Shown here: piece after piece, positions 54,627 to 64,000 of the stretch | Numbering within the stretch: the stretch's first letter is position 1 | Layout of the letters: every line of letters starts with the position of its first letter | Assembly (NCBI GenBank): GCA_009667805.1 | Contig: CM019069.1 | Location: 56,238,422-56,302,421 of the forward strand | Length of the DNA: 64,000 nucleotides | Source: Leptobrachium leishanense | Lineage: Eukaryota; Chordata; Amphibia; Anura; Megophryidae | Direction of reading: 5' to 3' | Translations under genes and position numbers: made by a program | Notes under the pieces: generated by a model | Databases searched by the model: none | What the model saw: the letters and a program-made list of their open reading frames with translations, nothing else | What the model was told of the DNA's origin: nothing

Positions 54627-56084
54627 AGAGGATAATTTATGTATGGGGATCAGTTCCCCAACCCAGCAGCAGAGCTGGCATCGGGACAGAGGTCGGCTAC
54701 CCTCTGCCCCCAGCTGGAGGCTCCAGAAACCGGGGAGAATATCGGGTGCCAGACGAGGGAGGCGGAGACTAAGGCTCCCCCGTGCAAATTGCTGGCGTAC
54801 CCGGCAGGGAACCCCGAACCCCAACCAAGCGCTCCTACCCACCGATGGATAGAGGAGTGGGGGACAGCGGACATGCTACGGCCCGCTGTGAAAGAGGCTA
54901 CAGTTCGTTCCACGGTGCCCGAGAAGTGCAGGTCAGCTAGCCCGGGACCCTGGCTAATGGCATCAGGGATCAAGGATAGCCATTCATACATGGGGGAGCA
55001 GCCCCCCACTTCAGCGTAAAAACTGTCACTGCGGCAGAGGACCGCTAACCTCTACCCCTGCCCTGCCACAGCAAAACTTGAGGAGAACTACCTTCTCGCC
55101 GAGGAGCCCCAGGGACTGACAATCCGCTCCTCTCCTGATCTACAGACCAAGCTCCTGGCCTCCACTGCTACGCAGGAGGCAGAGAGCCTACAACTCCAGC
55201 ACAGCATGCCATCTGGGCCGGAGAAAGCATCAGACTGGGCAAGTACAGTTCGTCAGGAGCTATCAGCAGAACGCAGTGCCGGTGATGGTGCACCGCATTA
55301 CGAGTTCCAGGGTGGGGAGTCAGTCGGTCTCCTTCCACAACAGCAGAGGCTACCCCAGGTAGAGAGTACTGGCGGTACCTCTCCCCAGTGACAGGTAATA
55401 ATCCTGGAAGGGGAGATGGCAGGTCTTGCTCCCCAACGTTTTGAGCCCCAGCGTGAGGGTGGAGGTGTCCCCTGTGCCAAGCAACGGCGTGCTGCTGCTC
55501 CCGTTCCCCAGGATGTGGGAGACTCCCACTGTGGAATTGTTAATGGTGCTGGGATTTGCAACTGGGTGACCCCGAGACGCTGGGCAGACGGCCCAGATCC
55601 ACAACCACTTTTTCTGGAGACACCGATCACCCCATCTCCCACCCAGCTTCTGACCGAGGCACCAGGAAAGGGTGCTATCGGCCCGTTTTTCCCGCGGCTG
55701 ACTGTGGCACCGGGAGAAGGTACAGGCGGTACCCCTCCCCAGCGGGTCATTGCCCCCGGAAATGGTGTCAGCAAGGCTGCCCACCAGCGAGGGGCTAGGA
55801 GACCAGGAAGAGAAAAAGCCCTCAACGTCCCACCAGGGCCGGTTGTTTCCCCATGGCAGGGTACCAGCCCTGGGTGTCTGTATGGTCCATTGGATACCGG
55901 TCCAAACCAAGGGGGCAGTTGGAGAAGCCCGGGGGCCAGCCTCCTCCCTATGGACTATGGACCGAAAGACTATCGGGGGTTGGCAAAGCATTGCCCCAGC
56001 AACCCAAACGTGAGACTTTTTAAAGACACTTGCACCTGGACATCCCCAGGCGGACCCGTAGAGGGTCTCACCGGGTCTGCCATC
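54627..56084 (+). repeat. Degenerate duplication of the gag-like C-terminal region
   Basis: Blocks such as STATQEAESLQLQHSMPSG (about 55162-55215) echo STATEEVTILQRQRSMQSG of the gag-like ORF (about 54170-54230), and ASTVRQEL echoes ASTVPAEP. This indicates that the 3' part is an internal duplication that has decayed. Frames are open only in pieces on both strands. Confidence 0.6.
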
Positions 56085-56102
56085 ATGGGACTGGGGGAGC
56101 TA

Positions 56103-56420
56103 TGTGACGGATCGACCGCCACAGGATTTATTTAGTTTAATTTCATTCTTATTTTGTTATATTTTGTTTACCCTTTATTTATAGGAACTAATTTCCTTTG
56201 GTAGATTTAATGTAAAACTGTTGCTAGACTTCTAATTAATCATGTTTTTCCCCTGCACCGATCCTGCTAGTAACCATGGAGTATATGCTTGCTACAATGT
56301 ATCAGTCACAGATGTAGCGCTCCACGCTTCAAACTCCAAAATACTTTATATTCAGTTATATTGTGTGGTTTTAAATGTATTGTCACTTGCTCATTTTAGT
56401 TTTAAATAGACTTATATTTC
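56103..56420 (+). mobile_element. Truncated 3' LTR of the Gypsy-like element
   Basis: Starts TGTGACGGATCGACCGCCAC directly after the purine-rich tract. It matches the reverse complement of 59128-59453 for about 320 bp (GGAACTAATTTCCTTTGG, GGTGCAGGGGAAAAACATG on the other strand, and so on). It is cut off at the AGACTTATATTTCTT/TGAGGC junction, where repeat B begins. Confidence 0.85.
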
Positions 56421-56940
56421 TTTGAGGCATTTTTGGATATGAATTACGTCTTCAGACAGGGCTGTAGGGAGAGTGAGGCCAGTGAGGCACTCGCCTCAGG
56501 CACAGCTGCAACGGGGCGCAGGACCCAGGGCCGGACTGGTAGGCCGCTTAATATTTTGGCCAGTTTTAGATTTTAAAATAGATCCCGTGTGTTGGTAGGG
56601 CCGGCCCAGATAAACACTGGCTGGCCCCAGCTGGTTTCTTCATTCTCAGCTCCAGATTCGGACTCCGAATCTGGAGCTGGTCTGTGAAGATCGGGCTGAC
56701 AGCCGCTGCAATGTGCCTCCCAGATCACAACACAAGGCTGAGACCGGGACCAATGTATTGGAGCCGCCCCCTTAAAAACCACATGATGCAGGACGTCCCC
56801 ACGTGTCAAACAGGAAGAGGCCGCCGCCCGTTGCAGGCAGGCAGCTTCTAAATTGTATTCCCATGGCAGCGGCTCTCAAATCCGAGGACAGGCACAGAGG
56901 AGGCAGCCCAGGACCACAGAGCAGCACTGAGTGACTGTGG
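56421..56940 (+). repeat. Repeat B, copy 1
   Basis: About 520 bp, matching the reverse complement of 59474-59996. It contains the palindrome AGCTCCAGATTCGGACTCCG...CTGGAGCT and GGGCCGGCCC/GGGCCGGACT words. No clear class; the shared antisense ORF of 78-80 codons has no known domain. Confidence 0.85.
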
Positions 56941-56949
56941 CAGGGACTC

Positions 56950-58525
56950 CAAATAGGGTAAATTGACAGGGGGATTTAGCTTAAAATCCCCCTTAGTCAG
57001 CAAAAACTATCGGAGTTCAGCCAAAACACGTCAGCTCCCTACTACAGCTGGCCACGCTCCCCCAACTATTAATTTTAAATATATTTTAGTCTGGAGTGTT
57101 TTCAATGACCCCTGAAAAGACCAAGAATGACTTTACAAGCTTGACACCTGAACGGCTTCTATAATTATTCAATGATCATTTAACGGAATGGCCTGTAATA
57201 TAATCTTGTTTCTCTTGTCTTGAGTGGGGATCAAAACAACTTCAGGAGACTGGATCAAAACACCAGAAGGGCTGAACATGTAAACGTGCTAATTCTGGCT
57301 TTCTACTTCTGTGTACCATCACTTTTATTTGAATAATAATAAAGATACAGTTTTTATTAGTGAAGATTCCGTTAAGCAACATGACTATTTTATTCTAGAA
57401 AGAGTACTTCAGCTCCATGTTATTGTCCATCAGATCATGCAAGAGACTCCCCAGTCCAAATGAATATTTAATCTTATCCAAAAAACTTGTCTATATGATA
57501 TTGCCAATTGTATTTATTAAAAAAAATAAACTGCACCTCTCTGAAGAGAAGCTTCCTAGCTTGATAGTCCAAGGGTACCTATTGTTTTGTCACTATAAAT
57601 GCTTTTATCTAGGGTTTATTTCTGCAGAGACAGTTTTCGGCTCAGAATATTCCTGCTAAGTGTTTTGAATTTGACTATATAGGATGTTGAAGATCAATAA
57701 CTGTATTTGCAGTTTTTGTATATGTGCTTATCAGGAATACTGCAGTATGCTCCTCCTGTATTCATTCTGTGTGTGTATATACATATAATGATTCTGTATT
57801 TTCTTGTAAAATGATTTGTAAAGCACATATACATTTTGTTCAGGTACACAATTTTTTAATTTTCTGTTTAAGTGTTGCAGGTACACAGACACACACTGCA
57901 TACATTTACACAAAACACCAGCATTACACAGTAGATTTATTAAAATAAAATAAACTGGAGTAGCAGAATGTCATCACTAGAGCTCTCATAGGAATTATTT
58001 TAACAGGCTGTTTACATATGAAGACAATTAGGGTCGTGGGCACCAGAGAGTTAATTTTCACTTGCAGTCCAGCTGTATCTCCCCCAACTGATCTCTGCCC
58101 TCCCCCCAGGATGGAAGTCCAGTCACCTTAATGCTGTGTTTCTCTGGACTGGTCAGCAGCCCCTAATCCAGGTCCCAGCAAGCATGGCACAAATACAGGA
58201 GGCCGTGTGTAGAGGAAGCCATCACCTGCTACCTACAGATGTCTAGTGTGCTTCCGTCACCCCTGCAGAATCACTGCCATTAAAAACACCTTGGAAGGCT
58301 TGCTGGACCCTGTAGAAGCTGCAAGCACAGCAACCTCTAAAGGGGGAAGCAGGCATCTAGCAGTAGCAGGGCCTGGGGGGGGGGTAGAAGAAAGTGAGAG
58401 GCCTGCTGGGGGGTAATAAAAAATGGGATGAGGGGGGAATGTTAGGGGCCTGCTGGGGGGGGGCTGTCAAAAGAATTAGGCCTGCTGGGAAATCCATCCA
58501 TCCTGCAAAAAGCTAACAATGCCAC
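56950..58525. other. Non-coding stretch; G-rich blocks at 58370-58470
   Basis: AT-rich from 57060 to 57990, with a low-complexity frame at 57417-57659 that has no domain. From 58040, GC-richer sequence includes G9 and G8 runs in GGCCTGCTGGGGGG-type direct repeats. No PDE1A exon recognised. Confidence 0.4.
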
Positions 58526-59453
58526 TGTAGCAGATCAGCTACGCTGCAGGGGTAGCTCCGTCTGCGGCGCCGAGTCTCGCTGGAGAGCTTAGCCGGGTAG
58601 CGAGCTAGCAAGGTGGGAGAGAGATTGGCAGCGGTCCCTGGATGGTCTGGAAGCGAAGGATTCAGTGATTATGCCTTCCCAAATACTAGTCGTGACTCAG
58701 CATAGGTTGTAGGTAAATCAGAGTGTATTTAGAATGGGAACAGACAGTGCTTATATACAAAATACAGCCATGCACATTCAGACTTCCCGCCCACCCCAAC
58801 AGTTCTGATTGGTTGGTTCCAAGACCACTGCAGGCTTCTTTCAGGTCCTCTTCAGTCTTCACTTGGGTCCACTGGTTGTATGCAGATGAAGTCTTGACCC
58901 CACAGTGACCACATACAGTGATTTACATAACCCATTGTAAAGGGAATCAGATAGTGGGTGGCTGAGACAATGTGACTCCCAACCTTTCAGAACAGGTAAA
59001 CAGATAACAGATATCCAAAGAGAAAGCACTTTTGCATAATCCACAAGTTACTCAAACCTATTGTACATTCTATACAAAGGAAAGCATTTGACACTAGTGG
59101 CAGGTAGTGTCTTTAAAAAAACACATTTAGCTAAAGAAATATAAGTCTATTTAAAACTAAAATGAGCAATTGACAATACATTTAAAACCACACAATATAA
59201 CTGAACATAAAGTATTTTGGAGTTGGAAGCGTGGAGCGCTACATCTGTGACTGGTACATTGTAGCAAGCATATACTCCATGGTTACTAGCAGGATCGGTG
59301 CAGGGGAAAAACATGATTAATTAGAAGTCTAGCAACAGTTTTACATTAAATCTACCAAAGGAAATTAGTTCCTATAAATAAAGGGTAAACAAAATATAAC
59401 AAAATAAGAATGAAATTAAACTAAATAAATCCTGTGGCGGCCGATCCGTCACA
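58526..59453 (-). mobile_element. Antisense solo LTR (928 bp) with exact 5-bp target duplication
   Basis: On the minus strand it starts TGTGACGGATCGGCCGCCAC and ends CAGCGTAGCTGATCTGCTACA. GCCAC flanks it on both sides (58521-58525 and 59454-59458). A TATA box (GTATATAAGC on the minus strand, 58749-58758) fits a U3 promoter. It is the full-length reference for the truncated LTRs at 52865-52909 and 56103-56420. Confidence 0.9.
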
Positions 59454-59473
59454 GCCACCACCACAAATTTACT

Positions 59474-59996
59474 CCACAGTCACTCAGTGCTGCTCTGTGG
59501 TCCTGGGCTGCCTCCTCTGTGCCTGTCCTCGGATTTGAGAGTCGCTGCCATGGGAATACAATTTAGAAGCTGCCTGCCTGCAACGGGCGGCGGCCTCTTC
59601 CTGTTTGACACGTGGGGACGTCCTGCATCATGTGGTTTTTAAGGGGGCGGCTCCAATACATTGGTCCCGGTCTCAGCCTTGTGTTGTGATCTGGGAGGCA
59701 CATTGCAGCGGCTGTCAGCCCGATCTTCACAGACCAGCTCCAGATTCGGACTCTGAGTCCGAATCTGGAGCTGAGAATGAAGAAACCAGCTGGGGCCAGC
59801 CAGTGTTTATCTGGGCCGGCCCTACCAACACACGGGATCTATTTTAAAATCTAAAACTGGCCAAAATATTAAGCGGTCTACCAGTCCGGCCCTGGGTCCT
59901 GCGCCCCATTGCAGCTGTGCCTGAGGCGAGTGCCTCACTGGCCTCACCCTCCTTACGGCCCTGTCTGAAGATGAAATTCATATCCAAAAATGCCTC
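59474..59996 (-). repeat. Repeat B, copy 2 (inverted relative to copy 1)
   Basis: Near-identical to 56421-56940 in reverse complement, with a small duplication/deletion difference in the GGACTC palindrome region (one extra 6-bp step). It abuts the solo LTR. Confidence 0.85.
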
Positions 59997-60086
59997 AATA
60001 AGTACAGAAACAGAGTAAAAATACCTGATGTCACTGTAGACGTGATCCCAGAATGCAGGTTAGACAACAGCAAATAACCTAACAGT

Positions 60087-60398
60087 CAGGGCCGGATTTA
60101 CATGATGAGCTTGTGGGCATAGAAATCTGGATCACCTGGACCACTCCCCCTCGGCTAAAAAAAGTGCAAAAATTGGGGCAGATACTTTCATGATTTTTTT
60201 TGAGGAGGGGGGAATATATAGTACAAATTATGTACCTTTTTCATATTTTTCTTTTAACTTTTACAGTAAAAGGTCCATCCGAGGAAGCCACCTTGCTCTG
60301 TAAAACTAATAAAAAAAAAACACTACAGAGCATGGCACCCCCAGTGTTGGGCACCTGTAGGCACATGCCTACTGTGCCTAATTGTAAATCCGGCCCTG
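60087..60398. mobile_element. hAT MITE, CAGGGCCGGATTTAC family
   Basis: 312 bp. Ends CAGGGCCGGATTTACATG and ATTGTAAATCCGGCCCTG are inverted repeats, with CTAACAGT (60079-60086) and CTTACAGT (60399-60406) as an 8-bp duplication with one mismatch. Confidence 0.88.
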
Positions 60399-60989
60399 CT
60401 TACAGTGGTCCTTTGTAATGACAAGGGCTGACAGAGTATACGGAGGAAAAAAATAGAAAATGTTGGCAAGGTTAAGGTTTCTAGAAATCCTGATAACAAT
60501 AGACAAAGCCATGTGAGGAGTACAGAAAGGGGAATAGTCAATGGACATGCCATGTCAGGAAAGACAATCACATATAAAATGTGCTATTGAGTACTATGAA
60601 GAAACCACAAACGGGAAAGGAGGAAGTGGAGACTGCATGTTATATAGGGGAAGTTGTGATGCCATTGGTTCGCGTCATCCTCCTGTGCCCTATTCTGTAT
60701 GACACATCGCCATTCCAATTTTGATGCTTGAGACATGCATCATTTAAATGACGCACAATGGAGTGTTCCATGTCAGAATCAATGGGTGACGTTGCATCAC
60801 TGTGAAGGCTTGTTGCGTTGAGACGAAGGCATGTGGATGTACAGTCAGGTCCAGAAATATTGGGACATCGGCACAATTCTAACATCTTTGGCTCTATACA
60901 CCACCACAATGGAGTTGGAATGAAACAAACACAATGTGCTTTAACTGCAGACTGTCAGCTTTAATTTGAGGGTATGTACATCCAACTCA

Positions 60990-61416
60990 GGCTGGGGTCA
61001 GACCAACGCACTTTTAACGTGCGTTCTGGCGCACATAATTACGCCGCACTAGCAGCAGATGACGGGCAATGACGGCCAATATACGATGTACGGCCGCACA
61101 AAAGTCCGGCCGTGCAACGCAAGTGGAATTTGAACGCATTTTTTTTGAGAACGCTGAACCGCTAGTACTGACATACTGAGTGCGCAGCTGCAGCATAGCG
61201 GCGTGTTTGCGTGATTAGGAGATGTCAGACACTGCTAATGTCCAGCCTACATAACGTCCAGACGCAAAAAGAGTTTTATTGATGATCCGTACAAAATCAC
61301 ACCCGAAAATGCGCGTCGTCTGACCGTTTTTGCGCATTCTGTGAAAAAATACGTCAATGCGTTCGGACGCACTTTTTCACGTTCGCGGGGAAAAATGCTT
61401 TCGTCTGACCCTAGCC
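60990..61416. mobile_element. Foldback MITE, GGCTGGGGTCAGAC family, copy 3, nested in Tc1
   Basis: Ends GGCTGGGGTCAGACCAACGC and TCGTCTGACCCTAGCC, with exact TCA duplication (60987-60989 and 61417-61419). The uninterrupted target is known from the Tc1 copy at 19 kb (CCAACTCAGGTGAACGGTGT), which proves the insertion and its 3-bp duplication. Confidence 0.95.
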
Positions 61417-61629
61417 TCAGGTGAATGGTGTCGGACTTACAGCAGTTTGCAGATGTGCCTCCCACTTGTTAAGGGACTAAATGTAATGGGACAATTGGCT
61501 TCCCAGCTGTTCCATGGCAAGGTGTGTGATATTTCCTCATTACCCCAATTACAATTTGCAAATAAAAGGCGCAGAGTTAATTTCAAGTGTGCTATTTGCA
61601 TTTGGAATCTGTTGCTGTCAACTCTCAAG

Positions 61630-62631
61630 ATGAGATCCAAAGAGCTGTCACTATCAATGAAGCAAGCCATCATTAGGCTGAATAACAAAATAAACCCATC
61701 AGAGAGATAGCAAGAACATTAGCTGTAGCCAAAACAACTGTTTGGAACATTCTCAAAAAAAGGAACGCACCGGTGAGCTCAGCAACACCAAAAAACCCGG
61801 GAGACCACGGAAAACAACTGTGGTGGATGACCGAAGAATTCTTTCCCTGGTGAAGAAAACACCCTTCACAACAGTTGGCCAGATCAAGAACACTCTCCAG
61901 GAGGTAGGTGTCAAATGTGGGTCAAAGTCAACAATCAAGAGAAGACTTCTTCAGAGTGAATAGAGAGGGTTCACCACAAGATGTAAACCATTGGTGAGCC
62001 TCAAAAACAGGAAGGCCAGATTAGAGTTTGCCTAACAAGATCCTATGGACAGATGAGACCAAGATCAACTTGTACCAGAGTGATGGGAAGAGTATGGAGA
62101 AGGAAAGGAACTGCTCATGATCCTAAGCATACCACCTCATCAGTGAAGCATGGTGGTGGTAGTGTAATGGCGTGGGCATGTATGGCTGCTAATGGAACTG
62201 GTTCTCTTGTATTTATTGATGATGTGACTGCTGACAAAAGCAGCAGGATGAATTCTGAAGTGTTTCGGGCAATATTATCTGCTCACATTCAGCCAAATTC
62301 TGCAGAACTCATTTGACGGCTCTTCACAGTGCAGATGGACAATGACCCAAAGCATACTGCAAAAGCAACCAAAGAGTTTTTGAAGGGACAGAAGTGGAAT
62401 GTTATGCAATGGACAAGTCAATCACCTGACCTGAATCCCATTGAGCATGCATTTCACTTGCTGAAGACAAAACTGAAGGGAAAATGCCCCAAAAACAAGC
62501 AGAAACTGAAGACAGTTGCAGTAGAGGCCTGGCAGAGCATCACCAGGGATGAAACCCAGCATCTGATGATGTCTATGCGTTCCAGACTTCAGGCTGTGAT
62601 TGACTGCAAAGGATTTGCAACCAAGTATTAA
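61630..62631 (+). pseudogene. Tc1-like transposase pseudogene, copy 2
   Basis: Frames at 61357-61710, 61742-61963, 62053-62316 and 62329-62631 cover the HTH part, linker and the catalytic D...DPKHTA and DLNPIEHAF blocks, ending FATKY. Lesions include a frameshift near 61690 and a TAG at 61961-61963. A deletion near 62030-62045 removes the segment before the first catalytic block (the end of KQHLTKPSQFWNK in copy 1), and a TGA at 62314-62316 follows. The segment missing from copy 1 (SRMNSEVFRAILSAHIQPN) is present here. Confidence 0.9.
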
Positions 62632-62821
62632 GAAGGGAAAGTTTGATTTATGATCATTATTCTGTCCCATTACCTTTGGTCCCTTAACAAGTGGGATGCA
62701 CATCTGCAAACTGCTGTAAGTCCTACATCGTTCACCTGAGTTGGATGTACTCCAACTCCATTGTGGTGGTGCCACAGATGTTAGAATTGTGTCGATGTCC
62801 CAATAGTTCTGGTCCTGACTG

Positions 62822-63669
62822 TACATATGACAGAAGGAGTGCGAGACAGGATGGCAACCCTAATCCTATGGCACCTAGTACCGAGTCGAGCACAGCAGAC
62901 AGGGTGGTAGGCTGCAGAGACATGGGCAATGTGACACATGGCATTCCATGTTGATGCAGGATCTTCTTCCACCATGTTGTCGTGGCAGCAATCATTATAC
63001 ATACTGTAGGACTTAAGGAGTTAAGCAGTTTGCTTGTCTTCTTTGTATGTGTAAAATGAAAATGAACATCTGGTTTGGACGTCAGCCCCGCTTTTAATTC
63101 ACAAAGACATCATCACTTGTGGTCTGAGGACAAGATTTTAATAAATGTATATTCTATGTTTCGTACAGAAATATCATCAGTTACAAAAGAATGCACCTTA
63201 CAATTTATGTTACGGTCAATCTGTTCATGAAATCATTACTCATAAGCCTCTGTTAAGACAATCTGAAATTCCAAAGTCATATATTTAGTGCTGTGTTTCT
63301 TAGACTTCAGACTTGGGAGGAAACTACATGGCAGGTTTTAAATAAAAGGTATTCAGTGAATCCAAGCAACATGAATTTCATCACTCGTGAACCACAGATC
63401 TACACAAAGACTCCTTCGGTGGCTTAAAGCTGGAAGTGTAATGGGGTAAAGGTATTTGTTTGTTAAAGATACTGCTTACCTCTTGATGCCTTGCTATCAT
63501 TGCATAAAAAGTTTAATATGTTATATTTAATAACTGGATAGAAGCTTTCGCAGTATTAATTTATTATCTCTTGCATAAAAAAGCTGCAAATCCTGTACAG
63601 AGTGATTTTATCAAATCACAACATGCATTTGTCAGTTTATACCTTAACACAGAAGCATGGTGATATTAA
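62822..63669. other. Non-coding stretch, nothing recognised
   Basis: No exon of PDE1A or another gene recognised. The short ORFs at 62691-63002 cross the Tc1 end and have no domain. Confidence 0.4.
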
Positions 63670-64000
63670 CCCCTTAGTGACCGGGCGGTTTTACACAAAT
63701 CCATCTTTTAGTGACCGCTGCTGTTTTTATGTTTCTGCGCTGTTCGTGTTTAAGTAAAATTTTCCTCTTACTCGTTTTCGCAACCCACACATATTATACA
63801 CCGTTTTTCCCTCCATTAAATGGACTTTCTAAAAATACCATTATTTCCATCATATCCTATATTTTACTATAAAAAAATATGAAATATGATGAAAAAATGG
63901 TAAAAACACACTTTTTCGTAATTTAATCCCCAAAATCTACAACCACCAAAAAAGACCCCGGCTAAATAGTTTCTAAATTTTGTCCCGAGAATAGAAATAC
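63670..64000 (+). mobile_element. Left end of a TTAA-type element running off the window
   Basis: TTAA (63666-63669) then CCCCTTAGTGACCGGGCGG, a start resembling the one at about 44615 (TTAACCTGCCGGGCGG). The right end lies outside, so the size and class are unproven. Confidence 0.5.

Larger units (their letters stand above)
52910..56102 (+). mobile_element. Internal region of a gag-only Gypsy-like LTR element
   Basis: Starts TTGGTGGCAAGCGGTGGGAT directly after the LTR end; the TTGGTGGC-type start resembles the tRNA primer-binding region of vertebrate Gypsy-like elements. A direct ~100-bp duplication (GCAGGGGGAAATA...CTTGACCCCGGTCTC) lies at 52940-53095. A gag-like frame follows, then about 1.5 kb of repetitive, frame-broken coding-like sequence. 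The region ends with a purine-rich GGGACTGGGGGAGC before the 3' LTR. I find no protease, reverse transcriptase, RNase H or integrase motif, so it is non-autonomous or heavily deleted. Confidence 0.7.
60842..62821 (+). mobile_element. Tc1-like transposon, copy 2, split by a MITE
   Basis: Termini CAGTCAGGTCCAGAAATATT and GTCCCAATAGTTCTGGTCCTGACTG, with TA on both sides (60840-60841 and 62822-62823). Same family as 19513-21109. A foldback MITE (60990-61416 plus 3-bp duplication) interrupts the 5' non-coding part. Without it the element is about 1.55 kb. Confidence 0.95.

Noticed and set aside
57417..57659. 80-codon ORF in AT-rich DNA
   Set aside because: No domain, no splice signals and no repeat relationship; chance.
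56573..59847. 78-80 codon ORF shared by both repeat B copies
   Set aside because: Conserved only because repeat B is duplicated; part of it is a palindrome and no domain is seen.
63440..63490. Donor-like AAGAG|GTAAGC on the minus strand near 63480, as a PDE1A exon end
   Set aside because: The preceding frame (AMIARHQE-like) does not match any PDE1A exon.

Overview
The window looks like vertebrate nuclear DNA, most likely from a frog or another amphibian. The evidence is intron-split genes with GT/AG splice sites, metazoan DNA transposons (Tc1/mariner, hAT, and 3-bp-TSD and TTAA-flanked foldback elements), LTR elements, tRNA-headed SINEs, and interspersed repeats of a kind I associate with anuran genomes. 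The species is not identified. Most ATG-initiated reading frames here are chance or repeat-derived.

Two host genes are present, tail to tail. On the plus strand, 17683-17768 is the terminal coding exon of PPP1R1C (protein phosphatase 1 regulatory inhibitor subunit 1C), with a polyadenylation signal just downstream. Positions 1-17682 are probably its last intron, because I found no earlier exon. On the minus strand, eight coding exons between 48529 and 25273 encode the last 296 residues of PDE1A (calcium/calmodulin-dependent cyclic-nucleotide phosphodiesterase 1A). They cover most of the catalytic domain and the C-terminal tail; the remaining 5' exons must lie beyond 64000. All splice phases fit and the eight exons form one open frame. 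The same convergent PPP1R1C/PDE1A order is found on human chromosome 2q, which supports both calls.

The rest is introns and intergenic DNA full of mobile elements. Region 1-1.4 kb: a broken hAT transposase and a tandem array. 3.2-16 kb: hAT and foldback MITEs, a degraded Tc1 copy, a LINE fragment and an unusual Y-X-Y duplication (8.68-9.59 kb). 16.9-24.7 kb: foldback MITEs, the PPP1R1C end, a Tc1 element with a broken transposase, and a possible antisense LTR. 25-48.6 kb (PDE1A introns): TTAA-flanked elements, several hAT elements with exact 8-bp target duplications, a 1.05-kb CTG-rich higher-order minisatellite inside a hAT element, a telomere-like array, and a solo LTR carrying a 49/51-bp minisatellite. 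49-64 kb (an upstream PDE1A intron, or 5' flank): foldback MITEs, a gag-only Gypsy-like element remnant, a related antisense solo LTR with a 5-bp TSD, and a second Tc1 element split by a nested MITE.

No RNA gene, CRISPR array or prokaryotic feature is supported. The most unusual structures are the minisatellites housed in transposons, the pol-less LTR element and the 8.7-9.6 kb duplication.
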